Source: Gammaproteobacteria bacterium
Lineage (GTDB): Bacteria > Pseudomonadota > Gammaproteobacteria > Pseudomonadales > Cellvibrionaceae
DNA: 64,000 bases
Reading direction: 5' to 3'
Assembly (NCBI GenBank): GCA_021151835.1
Contig: JAGKWO010000030.1
Span: 3,345 to 67,344, forward strand
Positions 15,148 through 24,483 of the stretch are shown here, in pieces. The notes under the pieces were generated by a model. It ran no database searches, had not been told where the DNA came from, and saw only the letters and a program-made list of their open reading frames with translations. The first letter of the stretch is position 1, and each line of letters starts with the position of its first letter. The translations under genes and the position numbers were made by a program.

Positions 15148-17076
15148 GTGTCAGTTAATCATTACGAGCCACCGGTCCCACCCCGCCCTGCACCGCTCAC
15201 ACCACCGCCCGCTGCGGCAACAATTGCCGCCCGCAAACCGGGGCCACTCCGCCGGTTTTTTAATGGCCTGGGCGGCGGTATTACCTGGTTACGCAACACG
15301 GTGATGAATATTTTTTTCCTGCTGTTGCTGTTGTTAATCCTGGCGGCGATAGGATCCAGTGCCCCCAAACCACTCCCGGCAAGTTTTGCATTACGGTTGG
15401 CACCTACCGGCATTCTGGTAGACCAGCGCAGCTATATCGACCCGACAAGCGCACTACTTTCCGACGAAAGCCTGGATGAAAATGAAACCGTAGTGAACGA
15501 ATTGGTAGAAGCCATCAATCACGCAGCGGCCGATAAACGCGTAACATTATTGGTGCTGGAACCGGGGCGTTTGGTCGGCGGTGGCTTGAGCAAAATGAAC
15601 GAACTCGGCCAGGCCCTGGAAAATTTCAAAAGCAGTGGCAAAAAAATAATTGCCGTTAGCGACAATTATTCACAGGAACAATATTACCTCGCCACTTATG
15701 CCGACGAAATTTACCTGCACGATATGGGCACGGTAGAGATCACCGGCTATGGCCGCTATATGAATTACTATAAAACGGCGCTGGATAACCTCGGTATTAC
15801 CATCCACGCCTTCCGCTCCGGCAAATATAAAGATTATCTCGAACCGTTTTTGCGCGACGACATGTCCGACGAATCGCGCGAGCACAACGAACAATGGATC
15901 AATGAACTCTGGGCCACTTACACCACCAATATTGAACAACGCCGCAAGCTTGCGCCGGGCAGCATCAACGACTACGTCAATAACCTGGACGCGCACATGG
16001 CGCTCACCGACGGTGACAGCGCCAAACTTGCGCTGGAAAAAACACTGGTAGATAAAACCCTGTCGCGCCAGGACGCTGAGCAATTATTAATTGATGCAGC
16101 GGGTAAAAGCGATGAGGGCGAGTGGTACAACGGTGTGGGAATTAAATCCTATCTCGCCGATGTGCGTAAATTACCAAGCCTGGAAAAAAATAAAATTGCC
16201 GTAGTTGCAGCCGTTGGCTCAATTGTTGATGGACATCAACCCGACGGCAGCATCGGCAGCGACAGCATGGTGGAATTATTGCGCCAGGTTAAAGATGATG
16301 CCGACGTAAAAGCATTGGTTATTCGCATCGACTCTGGCGGCGGCAGCGCGTTTGCCTCGGAAATTATCCGCGCGGAAATTATTAAATTGCGCGAGAAAAA
16401 TATTCCTATTTATATTTCCATGGGCAGCGTCGCTGCCTCCGGCGGTTACTGGATTGCAACAGCAGGCGATAAAATCTGGGCACAACCAACAACCATCACC
16501 GGTTCGATTGGCGTATTTGGCGCATTCCCGACACTGGAAAATTCGTTGAAAAAAATCGGCATCAGCACCGATGGGGTCGGCACCACTGAATTAGCCGGCA
16601 CTATGCGCCTGGATCGCCCATTGAGTAGCAAAGCGAGCAAAGTAGTACAGCACAGTGTGGATAGCATCTACCAACGTTTTATCACCTTAGTCGCCAACGC
16701 ACGTAAACAAGATAAAGAAGCGATCAATGAAATCGCGCAAGGCCATGTCTGGACCGGCACCAAAGCCAAAGAAATTGGCCTGGTGGATGAACTGGGCACA
16801 TTGAAAGATGTGATTGCCGCTATCGCCACTGAAGCAAAACTCGATAAATACAAAGTGGAGTTTGTACATCGCCCGCTTTCACCGAAAGAAGAACTGGTGC
16901 AATCGTTACTGGGTGGACACGCTGGTGCGCTGGCCCCCACGGCCTTGCTGGAAAAATTTTCCACGCTCAGTGTGCTTAACGATCTGGCACCGGCATTAAA
17001 ACCCTTGCACGAAATTCAAAGCCTGAATGATCCGCGCGGCATTTACGTAAAATGCTTTGAGTGTGTTGCACCTTGA
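15148..17076 (+). CDS. sppA: Signal peptide peptidase SppA, 67K type
   Basis: This 642-residue protein is of the long double-domain form. It has a Pro-rich cytoplasmic N terminus, one membrane anchor (about residues 50-70), then two crotonase-like S49 domains. The dyad is visible: K228 in 'GKYKDYLEPFLRDDMS' of the first domain and S431 in 'VAASGGYW' of the second. It degrades cleaved signal peptides in the membrane. It follows DUF2069 by 14 bases with an AAGGA ribosome site and ends at a strong bidirectional terminator. Confidence 0.95.
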   Translation: MSVNHYEPPVPPRPAPLTPPPAAATIAARKPGPLRRFFNGLGGGITWLRNTVMNIFFLLLLLLILAAIGSSAPKPLPASFALRLAPTGILVDQRSYIDPTSALLSDESLDENETVVNELVEAINHAAADKRVTLLVLEPGRLVGGGLSKMNELGQALENFKSSGKKIIAVSDNYSQEQYYLATYADEIYLHDMGTVEITGYGRYMNYYKTALDNLGITIHAFRSGKYKDYLEPFLRDDMSDESREHNEQWINELWATYTTNIEQRRKLAPGSINDYVNNLDAHMALTDGDSAKLALEKTLVDKTLSRQDAEQLLIDAAGKSDEGEWYNGVGIKSYLADVRKLPSLEKNKIAVVAAVGSIVDGHQPDGSIGSDSMVELLRQVKDDADVKALVIRIDSGGGSAFASEIIRAEIIKLREKNIPIYISMGSVAASGGYWIATAGDKIWAQPTTITGSIGVFGAFPTLENSLKKIGISTDGVGTTELAGTMRLDRPLSSKASKVVQHSVDSIYQRFITLVANARKQDKEAINEIAQGHVWTGTKAKEIGLVDELGTLKDVIAAIATEAKLDKYKVEFVHRPLSPKEELVQSLLGGHAGALAPTALLEKFSTLSVLNDLAPALKPLHEIQSLNDPRGIYVKCFECVAP

Positions 17077-17141
17077 TGCAAAAACAAAAAATAACTGAAG
17101 TAAACATTGCCGCTACCGTTTTAAAAGGTAGTTAAAAAAGT

Positions 17142-17179
17142 AAAAAAACAGGCGGGCTCATTAGCCCGCCTGTTTTTTT
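17142..17179. terminator. Bidirectional terminator between convergent genes
   Basis: A perfect 17-bp inverted repeat with a 4-base loop (CATT) has an A tract on the left and a T tract on the right. It serves sppA on the plus strand and the dehydrogenase gene on the minus strand. Confidence 0.93.
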
Positions 17180-17185
17180 ACAAAC

Positions 17186-19504
17186 TCATTCGCAACCCGT
17201 CAATCCCGCAATCCAGTCACTAACAACTTGCACCGCTGTGGCATCAACAACATGTGTTGCCAAGGGTGGCATTTGGTCGCTATCTCGCCGTTTCATTCTT
17301 TCCAGCACAATTGAACGCGCCGGTTCACCCGGCACAATCAAACGCGCATTGGCAATACCCAAATCACCGACTAACGGTTGTGAATTACATGCGTTGGTTG
17401 CAGCTAAGGTTGTAGCAAAACGTAAATCCAGATTCGTCGGTGTAGGCCCATTCGGGCTATGGCATCCCGCGCAATTACTGTGTAAATAAGAGCGTGCGCG
17501 CTGAGCCAGGGATGCAGCGGGATCAGTCAGTGAAAATAATTTTTCCGTTTTTTGTTGCGTTGTTAACGATGACGAAAATAGCTGGATATGCGCCAGGGTA
17601 TCCAATTGGTTGGCCGTTATGCCGCTTGCGGGATACTGCATGGCTGAATTTAGCTGCGCAGTTTCCAGGCCGAGCGAAAAATTTGCTACTTCAGTATGGC
17701 AAATCAAACATTGCCCCGGGCTCGGGTACTGCCATTGGATACCATCAATGGTTTTTTCCTTAGCATCCGTTAATAAATTTGCATCCGTCTGGTCATCGCG
17801 CCACTCATAACTAAACCCCTGCCACCCCAACGCGCCACGCGTAAATAAACGGGTTTCAATAAATTTATCGCCCAGTTTGAAATGCTTCATCAACACACTG
17901 CCCACCGGAAATAAAAAATCACCATTGGTTGCAAGGCCGATTTTCTGGTTATCCGGCACAGCGAGATAACGCTCTTTGTCAGCGCCATCGGACCACAGCT
18001 GGTTTTGTACCTGATACGGAATCATCGCCGCCGCGGGCAATGTTGGATTAGTTGTATTAGCACAACCGGTTGCAGAAAGAAGCGGGGCCATAGTGCCCGG
18101 CGTTTGTTCACCGCCGCTGGCCTGGAGTTTCACAATTTGCGCACCGGCGCCGCTTTGGCCGATGGCATAAAGCTCGCCCTGATTATCTTGCGCGAAGGAC
18201 ACTATATCCACCGGCACACTGCCGTGCGCATTTACACTGATACTGTTATCCCCGTTGCGCGTAATGGATTGCATGGTATTCAAACAATAATCAGTAAAAA
18301 AATATTTACCGTAAGCCGCCGGGTATTGCGATCCGCGATAAACAAATCCACCAATCACCGAGCAAACACCGGTGTTATGGCTAATGGATAACACCGGTTT
18401 TATTTTATTGGCGGTAGAACAATTGGGCCGGCCACTGTAACAACTATCGCCCTCCATATCTCCCCAACCATAATTACCGCCGTTAGTAACAATATTAATT
18501 TCTTCCCACGCCCCCTGCCCTACATCGCCCGCCCACAAGTCGCCCGTTTCAGAGTCGAAACTAAAGCGCCAGGGATTGCGCAATCCGTAAGCCCAAATTT
18601 CCGGCGAGCCGCCACTACTGGCAAAAGGATTATCCGCCGGTATGCCGTAATTTTTTCCGTTCGCCGGATTATCAACATCAATGCGCAGTATTTTCCCGAG
18701 CAAATTATTTTTATTTTGTCCGTTCTGCTGCGGGTCGCCACCGCTGCCACCATCGCCCGATGCGATATATAAAAACCCATCGTTGCCAAATGCCAATTGC
18801 CCGCCATTATGGTTTGAATAGGGTTGGTCAAAGCGCAATAAAATCAATTCACTGTTTTTATCGATGGTGCCGTTCGCCGCAAATTGATAACGCGCAACAC
18901 GCGACTCAAGATCATCACCAGCATTTAACCCCATGTAATAAAAATACACGTAGCGATTGGTGGCAAACTGCGGATGAAAAGCAATTCCCAATAACCCGGT
19001 TTCACCACCATTGAACTCAACACGATCTTCAATATTGAGCACACTGGTCAATGCATTCGCTGATACCTGGTTGGGAAAGCGCACCACAATGCCGGATTGG
19101 CGCAGCGCATACCAATTTGCATTGTCATCCGGCGCCTGAATTAAATTAGTGGCCTGGGAAATATTGGGCAAAGAGGGAAACACCGCACTCCAGCTAATTG
19201 TCGTAGCACCAGAAGTCACCGGTACAGGGGCAAGACAGGTTTTATTGGAAGGCCGCGTTGTAATACCGGAAACAATGCTACTTGTTGATGCAGCAATAGA
19301 AGAAACCTGCACACTCGATGATACAGCTGACGATGAAGTTACAATTGACGAAGAAACCAGACTGGAACTCATCGTTACCGCCGACGAAACAGTCATCGAT
19401 GATGAAGCCTGTGGATTACTACTACCCCCACCTCCGCCCCCACCACAAGAAACCAATATCAAACAACCAGTAATAAAAATAATTTTTCTTACGCAGGTTT
19501 GCAT
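17186..19504 (-). CDS. Lipoprotein PQQ-type sugar dehydrogenase fused to a diheme cytochrome c (SO_2930 type)
   Basis: This 772-residue protein has lipobox 'LVSC' (C20) followed by a Gly run and a Ser/Val linker. Residues about 110-450 form a six-bladed beta-propeller of the glucose/sorbosone dehydrogenase family ('AFHPQF', 'SNHNGGQLAFGNDGFLYI', 'YGLRNPWRFSFD'), which uses PQQ to oxidise sugars. Residues about 480-772 match the SO_2930-type diheme cytochrome, with CLICH at 599-603 and CAGCH at 678-682. Fusing the dehydrogenase to its electron acceptor would send electrons from periplasmic or surface sugars directly to hemes. The start has GAGG 8 bases upstream. Substrate unknown; cello-oligosaccharides or their monomers are a guess from context. 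Confidence 0.9.
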   Translation of the reverse strand: MQTCVRKIIFITGCLILVSCGGGGGGGSSNPQASSSMTVSSAVTMSSSLVSSSIVTSSSAVSSSVQVSSIAASTSSIVSGITTRPSNKTCLAPVPVTSGATTISWSAVFPSLPNISQATNLIQAPDDNANWYALRQSGIVVRFPNQVSANALTSVLNIEDRVEFNGGETGLLGIAFHPQFATNRYVYFYYMGLNAGDDLESRVARYQFAANGTIDKNSELILLRFDQPYSNHNGGQLAFGNDGFLYIASGDGGSGGDPQQNGQNKNNLLGKILRIDVDNPANGKNYGIPADNPFASSGGSPEIWAYGLRNPWRFSFDSETGDLWAGDVGQGAWEEINIVTNGGNYGWGDMEGDSCYSGRPNCSTANKIKPVLSISHNTGVCSVIGGFVYRGSQYPAAYGKYFFTDYCLNTMQSITRNGDNSISVNAHGSVPVDIVSFAQDNQGELYAIGQSGAGAQIVKLQASGGEQTPGTMAPLLSATGCANTTNPTLPAAAMIPYQVQNQLWSDGADKERYLAVPDNQKIGLATNGDFLFPVGSVLMKHFKLGDKFIETRLFTRGALGWQGFSYEWRDDQTDANLLTDAKEKTIDGIQWQYPSPGQCLICHTEVANFSLGLETAQLNSAMQYPASGITANQLDTLAHIQLFSSSLTTQQKTEKLFSLTDPAASLAQRARSYLHSNCAGCHSPNGPTPTNLDLRFATTLAATNACNSQPLVGDLGIANARLIVPGEPARSIVLERMKRRDSDQMPPLATHVVDATAVQVVSDWIAGLTGCE

Positions 19505-19640
19505 GGTACATACCTCGGCGCTAACGGTTTATTTGTTATATGGACTCATAATGCGCCGGTTATATCCGTGAAGCCAGCTCGCAAACCGCCGAACACTTCA
19601 CAGAACAATTAGCCAACTAATTCGAGTACAACTTATAGAA

Positions 19641-19672
19641 ACAAAACCGCCAGCGTAAAGCTGGCGATTTTG
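19641..19672 (-). terminator. Terminator of the chemoreceptor gene
   Basis: A perfect CGCCAGC/GCTGGCG stem with a 5-base loop, followed on the minus strand by GTTTTGTTT, lies 28 bases after the stop codon. Confidence 0.75.
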
Positions 19673-19699
19673 CAACTAAACAGCGACGCTATTGCAAAT

Positions 19700-21592
19700 T
19701 TATATCGGCCGCAACACCGCTTTATCAATAACAAAAAATTCCATCATTTCTTGCAGCTGTACCGCCTGGTTACTCATTTCCTCTGCGGTGCTATTCAGCT
19801 CTTCTGCTGCCGAGGCATTTACTTGTGTGGTTTGTGCCAGTTGGCTGATTGCAGAATTAATTTGTTCAAGGCCTTTGGATTGTTCACTGGAGGCAGCGCT
19901 GATTTCTTGCACGAGATCGGCGGTTTTGCGAATCGATGGCAACATTTCGTTTAACAAACCGCCGGCACGTTCCGCCAGTTGCACACTTTTTCCGGCGACT
20001 GCACCTATATCCTGTGCCGCCAGTTGGCTGCGTTGTGCCAGTTTGCGGACTTCGGCAGCAACTACTGCAAATCCGCGTCCATGCTCACCAGCCCTGCCGG
20101 CTTCAATGGCTGCATTTAATGCAAGTAAATTCGTCTGGTAAGCAATGTCATCGACGAGACTGATTTTTTCCGCAATCTGGCGCATGGCGGTTACTGTTTC
20201 GCGCACCGCGTCGCCACCTTGCGCCGCTGATGTTGCACTTTGGCTGGCGATGGAATCGGTGGCCTGGGCGTTATCCGAATTTTGGGCAACGGCAGCAGAA
20301 ATTTCTTCAACTGATGCGCTGGTTTCTTCTACTGTTGCCGCTTGTTGGGTAGCGGCTTGCGATAAACTTTGCGAGGTGCTGCCAATTTGTTCGCTTGATT
20401 GCACCAGCTCCTGCGCGGCGTGGCGAATATTGGCAATGATACCAACCAGCTTTTCACTCATGGTTTTCATCGCGCTGAGCAGTTGCGCGATTTCATCATT
20501 GCCGCGCACATGAATCGCCACTGATAAATCGCCTTCGGCCATACGCAATGCCGCAGCGCGTGCGCTGTTAACCGGATTCAATACCCAGTTGCGAATACAC
20601 CAGATTAAAATTCCCGCCACAACCACCACACTGACCACACCAATTAGAATAGCGATGCGACGCATTTCAATCACATCGTCCATCATTCGTTCAGCGGGAA
20701 CGCTGACACGAAATGACCAGGGCGAGGTTGTTTTGCCAACATTTACCGGCACCGCAACCTGGTAGGCATCTGCTTGCAGATAATCATCAAATAAATCGCG
20801 CCCCAGTATTTTCCCGCTATCGATTGCCGTTAATAAATCGCTATCGGTAATTTTTTCGCCAACATTTTTTGCATTGGCATCACCCACATAAATTCCACTG
20901 TGGGATAACAAGCTTGCATAACCAATTTCGTAGGGCTTTATTTTGCTGACATCAGCCTGGTAATCCGCGAGCGCAATATCCACACCCGCCACACCCAACA
21001 CCTGACCGTTATAAATAATTGGAACGGCGACCGTAGTAATCAGTGTTTGCTTGCCGCCGACGCTGTAAATATACGGCTCAATTAACGTTTCGGTGCGATT
21101 ATTTTTTGCCAGCAAATAATAATCGCCGGCACCGGGCTTGTCGTAATCCACCAACGCTTCAACTGCTAAATCACCCGCGCCGCGATTCCAGTAAGGAATA
21201 TAACGGCCAGTGGCATCATGCGCGTTGGCATTGCGGAAATTATTATCTTTTCCGTCGAAAGCATTGGGTTCAAAGGCAGTCCACACGGCAAGAAATTCGG
21301 GATTGTTTTGCAAAAACTGACGCAACAATTCATCCGCGACTTTCCGGTCCGGATTAGTGCGATGCAGCGCAATTAATGCCGTTGAAAGGTTACGTGAAGC
21401 ATTCATCGCCACATCCAATCGCCCCTTTACACTGAACGCTTCGTGTTGCGCCAGCTCTTCGGCGTACTCCGCTGCAAGATCGTGCTGCATTCGACTGGCC
21501 TGGGAATTTAAAACCCACAAGGTGATGACATAACTGACAACTACCAACAGGATGATCGACATCATTTTGGTATTCAGGCTATTGAATTTCAT
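19700..21592 (-). CDS. Methyl-accepting chemotaxis protein with periplasmic Cache domain
   Basis: This 630-residue receptor starts at 21592, where GAGGGAG lies 6 bases upstream; an upstream in-frame start at 21670 adds an unlikely tail. Order: membrane helix (about 10-30), periplasmic dCache-type sensor (about 35-295, with 'WTAFEPNAFDGKD' and 'VAGVDIALADYQ'), second helix (about 300-325), HAMP, and a signalling domain whose hairpin tip 'EAGRAGEHGRGFAVVAAEVRKLA' is intact. There is no C-terminal pentapeptide tether for CheR/CheB. The ligand is unknown; its place between a sugar dehydrogenase and a cellulase suggests a sugar or organic acid. Confidence 0.93.
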   Translation of the reverse strand: MKFNSLNTKMMSIILLVVVSYVITLWVLNSQASRMQHDLAAEYAEELAQHEAFSVKGRLDVAMNASRNLSTALIALHRTNPDRKVADELLRQFLQNNPEFLAVWTAFEPNAFDGKDNNFRNANAHDATGRYIPYWNRGAGDLAVEALVDYDKPGAGDYYLLAKNNRTETLIEPYIYSVGGKQTLITTVAVPIIYNGQVLGVAGVDIALADYQADVSKIKPYEIGYASLLSHSGIYVGDANAKNVGEKITDSDLLTAIDSGKILGRDLFDDYLQADAYQVAVPVNVGKTTSPWSFRVSVPAERMMDDVIEMRRIAILIGVVSVVVVAGILIWCIRNWVLNPVNSARAAALRMAEGDLSVAIHVRGNDEIAQLLSAMKTMSEKLVGIIANIRHAAQELVQSSEQIGSTSQSLSQAATQQAATVEETSASVEEISAAVAQNSDNAQATDSIASQSATSAAQGGDAVRETVTAMRQIAEKISLVDDIAYQTNLLALNAAIEAGRAGEHGRGFAVVAAEVRKLAQRSQLAAQDIGAVAGKSVQLAERAGGLLNEMLPSIRKTADLVQEISAASSEQSKGLEQINSAISQLAQTTQVNASAAEELNSTAEEMSNQAVQLQEMMEFFVIDKAVLRPI

Positions 21593-21705
21593 GTGGGCTC
21601 CCTCGCCGCCATTGCGACGCCTGCTGAAATTTCTAAAGCATAGTCTGGTTTGGCAAAAAGCCAGCGACACCGTAAAGAATCGGTATAAGGGTTTTTACTC
21701 AGGCA

Positions 21706-21731
21706 TAAAAAAGCCGGCTAATAGCCGGCTT
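21706..21731 (-). terminator. Terminator of the GH9 endoglucanase gene
   Basis: A 9-bp stem AAGCCGGCT/AGCCGGCTT with a 3-base loop is followed by TTTTTT on the minus strand, 32 bases after the stop codon. Confidence 0.9.
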
Positions 21732-21762
21732 GATTCTTCATCGCGAAAAAATGACGGCGGAA

Positions 21763-23559
21763 TTATTTCGGTGTCAGGGCAGCAATCGCCGCTGACACGT
21801 ACACCAATGGCGCGTTCCAGTTGATTGCAATTTCATTACTGGCATAACTGCAGTAATGATCCAAGTAAGATTTAGCGGCAATAGTGGACGGATAAGCGGT
21901 TTGGCAGCCCGCCTTATCCTGCTGGCCCGGTTGTGGGCCACCGGCGATGAAACCGGGAATCGGCTCCGCAATTCCATCCGCTTCCGAGGGGCGGTGATGT
22001 GGATGCAGCGTTGACTTTTTGCCAAAGCCGGTCACGAAAGACGTATCCGTTGCATTGCGCCCCAGTACATAATCCAATTGTGCCTGGGCGGCATCCAGGT
22101 AATCGCGTTTGCCATCCAAACGATAGGCTTGCACCAGCATCATCGCCTGATTCAATGCAACGGAATTACTGCCCCATACAAAATTATTTTTTTCCATACT
22201 GATTTTGTAGGGCGATGCGTACCACGCCGACAATAAATTATCAGCAAGCGTTTTGATACGGCTGGCAATTAATGTTTGATCAGCAACGGCAGTGAGCTGG
22301 TTGCGATGGTGCGCCAGCGACACCCAGGCCAAACCTTGCACATTGCCCCACGAAGGAACGGAATTAAACAGGTCGACAGGTTTCAACGCCGTGTAATAAC
22401 CATCAACACGGGTAGTGATATATAACTCGGCTGCCGCCCAGGCAAATTCATCACTCAGGGTTTTATCGCCATATTCGCCGGTGTGCACATCAGCGGGTTG
22501 TTCATAAACAATCGCCGGATGAATATTCGCCCACTCCCACGCCGCTTCTGCAGCCTTGAGCATTTTTGCAGAAAGCCCGGGCAACTGCGTTTCATATTGC
22601 GCAAAAACGCGGCTGGCCACCGCCATTACCGCGGCGAAATCCAGCGCGGCTGCGGTGGTTTTTTGCACCAAATAACGCTCACTGGTTGCCTGGTGCGGCA
22701 TCACGGTTCCATCAAAATTTTTATTGGTGAGCTTGTGATACACACCGCCATCATTAGGATCTTGCATGGTGAGCATCCATTCCAGATTCCACAATGCTTC
22801 ATCCAGTACATCCGGTAATGCATTACCACTTTCCGGAATAATTACATTCTGGTTGTTAAACAGCGACGGAAAATGTTCATAAGCTGCGAGCAAGGTGTAG
22901 GTAGAAATTCCCGAGTTCACAATGTATTTATTGTAATCCCCCGCGTCATACCAACCTTTGGGACTGGACACCACAGTACCTGCCGGACGCGCATCACTGG
23001 CCGCCGATGGATGAATCAATACTTGCGTATCAGGATGCCCGAGGGGACGCGCAAATTTACCGGCAAACTCCGGTAATAATTCAATGCCGCTGCGATTGAA
23101 ATAAAATGCTTTGATGCTCGCTGCAGTTAATGCGCTATACACATCCGGGGCGATGCTAAAGACCTGTGAATCAGTAAGGCCCTCAACACGCACTTGATAA
23201 TCGCCCGGTATTTTTACACTGGAAAAATCCGCGACTTTTACGCTTTCTCCAGATGCATCCCACATCGCCGCTGCACTCAGGGTGCCGCTAAACACTTCTG
23301 TGGCCGTGCCGGCGTTTATCAGTTTGAAACGGGTGGCCGCGACATCGGGCACAATTGCGACTTTTGCTGATTCGGGTAAAAAGCCGAGTTGGTTTACTTT
23401 AACCAATAGAGAACTTGCATTGGAACTGCTTGCATTGGAACCGGAAGCAGAGGCAGACGGAGTGCTGGACTGGCCGTCATTGCCGCAAGCAACAAGGAAA
23501 CCGGAAAAGCCAAGGGCAGCAATCATCCGGATCAGGTTTGCGGGTGGGGTGATCGACAT
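21763..23559 (-). CDS. Lipoprotein GH9 endoglucanase
   Basis: The product has 598 residues from ATG 23559, which has GGAGAG 4 bases upstream; an ATG 12 bases earlier overlaps that site and is unlikely. The leader ends in lipobox 'LVAC' (C25), so the enzyme is anchored to the outer membrane rather than released, and a Ser/Asn linker follows. Residues about 52-137 are the N-terminal Ig-like (CelD_N) domain and about 140-598 the GH9 (alpha/alpha)6 barrel. The catalytic base is in 'GWYDAGDY' (D205/D208), and acid E576 is in 'YASNEIAINWN'. It cleaves beta-1,4-glucan by inversion. Cell-attached GH9 enzymes in this lineage probably act on soluble oligomers or loosened cellulose near the surface. Confidence 0.93.
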   Translation of the reverse strand: MSITPPANLIRMIAALGFSGFLVACGNDGQSSTPSASASGSNASSSNASSLLVKVNQLGFLPESAKVAIVPDVAATRFKLINAGTATEVFSGTLSAAAMWDASGESVKVADFSSVKIPGDYQVRVEGLTDSQVFSIAPDVYSALTAASIKAFYFNRSGIELLPEFAGKFARPLGHPDTQVLIHPSAASDARPAGTVVSSPKGWYDAGDYNKYIVNSGISTYTLLAAYEHFPSLFNNQNVIIPESGNALPDVLDEALWNLEWMLTMQDPNDGGVYHKLTNKNFDGTVMPHQATSERYLVQKTTAAALDFAAVMAVASRVFAQYETQLPGLSAKMLKAAEAAWEWANIHPAIVYEQPADVHTGEYGDKTLSDEFAWAAAELYITTRVDGYYTALKPVDLFNSVPSWGNVQGLAWVSLAHHRNQLTAVADQTLIASRIKTLADNLLSAWYASPYKISMEKNNFVWGSNSVALNQAMMLVQAYRLDGKRDYLDAAQAQLDYVLGRNATDTSFVTGFGKKSTLHPHHRPSEADGIAEPIPGFIAGGPQPGQQDKAGCQTAYPSTIAAKSYLDHYCSYASNEIAINWNAPLVYVSAAIAALTPK

Positions 23560-23751
23560 AAAACTCTCCATTATTGTATGGCCTTGTTAAACATTTGGCC
23601 GATGCGTGTTGCAGTTATTGCTGCTGCAGGTTTTATCAGTAAAAAAGCATGTTGGCCCGGGACGCAAAGAGAAATCCGTCGCCCCGGTTTACGCAAAAAC
23701 CTGATGTAGTTATACGGTAGAAGAGAATTGTGAGTGCGATACCCGAAGTGA

Positions 23752-24465
23752 TCAAATCGCTAAAACTTTCTTTACAAACGGAATCGTTAATTTGCGTTGT
23801 TCAGCAAGCGAGGCATGATCCAAACGTTGCAATTGCCAGAAGAGTTCATTGGTATCGCGCGGCAAGCGCTGGATGATGTATTGCGCTACGTCATCACTCA
23901 ATTCCAGACCGCGCGCGCGCGCGCGCAATTGCAGAGCATGCTGCTTGTCTTCATCACTCAGGCTGTGCACCTGATAGGTAATTCCCCATTGCAAACGCGA
24001 ACGCAAATCTTCCAGGGAAATTTCCAACTCGCGCGGGCTATGTTCAGCCGCGACCAGTAATCGCTTACCTTGTTCGCGCAAACGATTGTATAAATTAAAA
24101 ATCGCCAACTCCCAATCGGATCGCCCGGCGATGCTGGGCAAGCAATCCAGGCAGACGAGATCCAGGTCTTCCAGGCCGACAAACAATTCATCCGGTGCAT
24201 AACCGACAAGATCGCGTAACGGAAGGTATTGCACTGCCAATCCGATTTCCTGGGCCTGATGACATGCCGCTTGCAGCAAATGCGTCAAGCCACAACCGGG
24301 CGCGCCCCACAGATAAACAAATGCTTCACTTTTACCATCAAGTTGTTCGCGCAACCCCTGGACGACCATCGCGTTGTGCGTTTGTGGGGGCGCGTAAAAA
24401 TTTTCAAAAGTAGCGTCATCATTCAAATTGACGCTGAGGGATAACTGCTGCGGCAAGTTAATCAT
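23752..24465 (-). CDS. hda: DnaA regulatory inactivator Hda
   Basis: The product has 237 residues from ATG 24465; the frame can be extended five codons to a TTG without support. The N-terminal 'QLSLSV' is the sliding-clamp-binding motif, followed by an AAA+ domain with the usual degenerate P-loop 'WGAPGCGLTHLLQA'. With the loaded clamp it stimulates DnaA-ATP hydrolysis after replication starts. It follows the DUF2066 gene closely, as in Pseudomonas. An uninterrupted alternating GC tract of 15 bases (23910-23924) encodes the 'RARARG' segment. Confidence 0.93.
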   Translation of the reverse strand: MINLPQQLSLSVNLNDDATFENFYAPPQTHNAMVVQGLREQLDGKSEAFVYLWGAPGCGLTHLLQAACHQAQEIGLAVQYLPLRDLVGYAPDELFVGLEDLDLVCLDCLPSIAGRSDWELAIFNLYNRLREQGKRLLVAAEHSPRELEISLEDLRSRLQWGITYQVHSLSDEDKQHALQLRARARGLELSDDVAQYIIQRLPRDTNELFWQLQRLDHASLAEQRKLTIPFVKKVLAI

Positions 24466-24483
24466 AACTACTTCTGCCAAACT

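Noticed and set aside
14660..17076. Possible second function for the DUF2069-sppA pair in cellulose use
   Set aside because: Both are ordinary housekeeping genes in a conserved order with wrbA; nothing ties them to the redox operon.
23910..23924. Alternating GC tract inside hda as a phase-variation switch
   Set aside because: It is only about seven dinucleotides and encodes a family-typical Arg/Ala stretch; phase variation of hda would be harmful.
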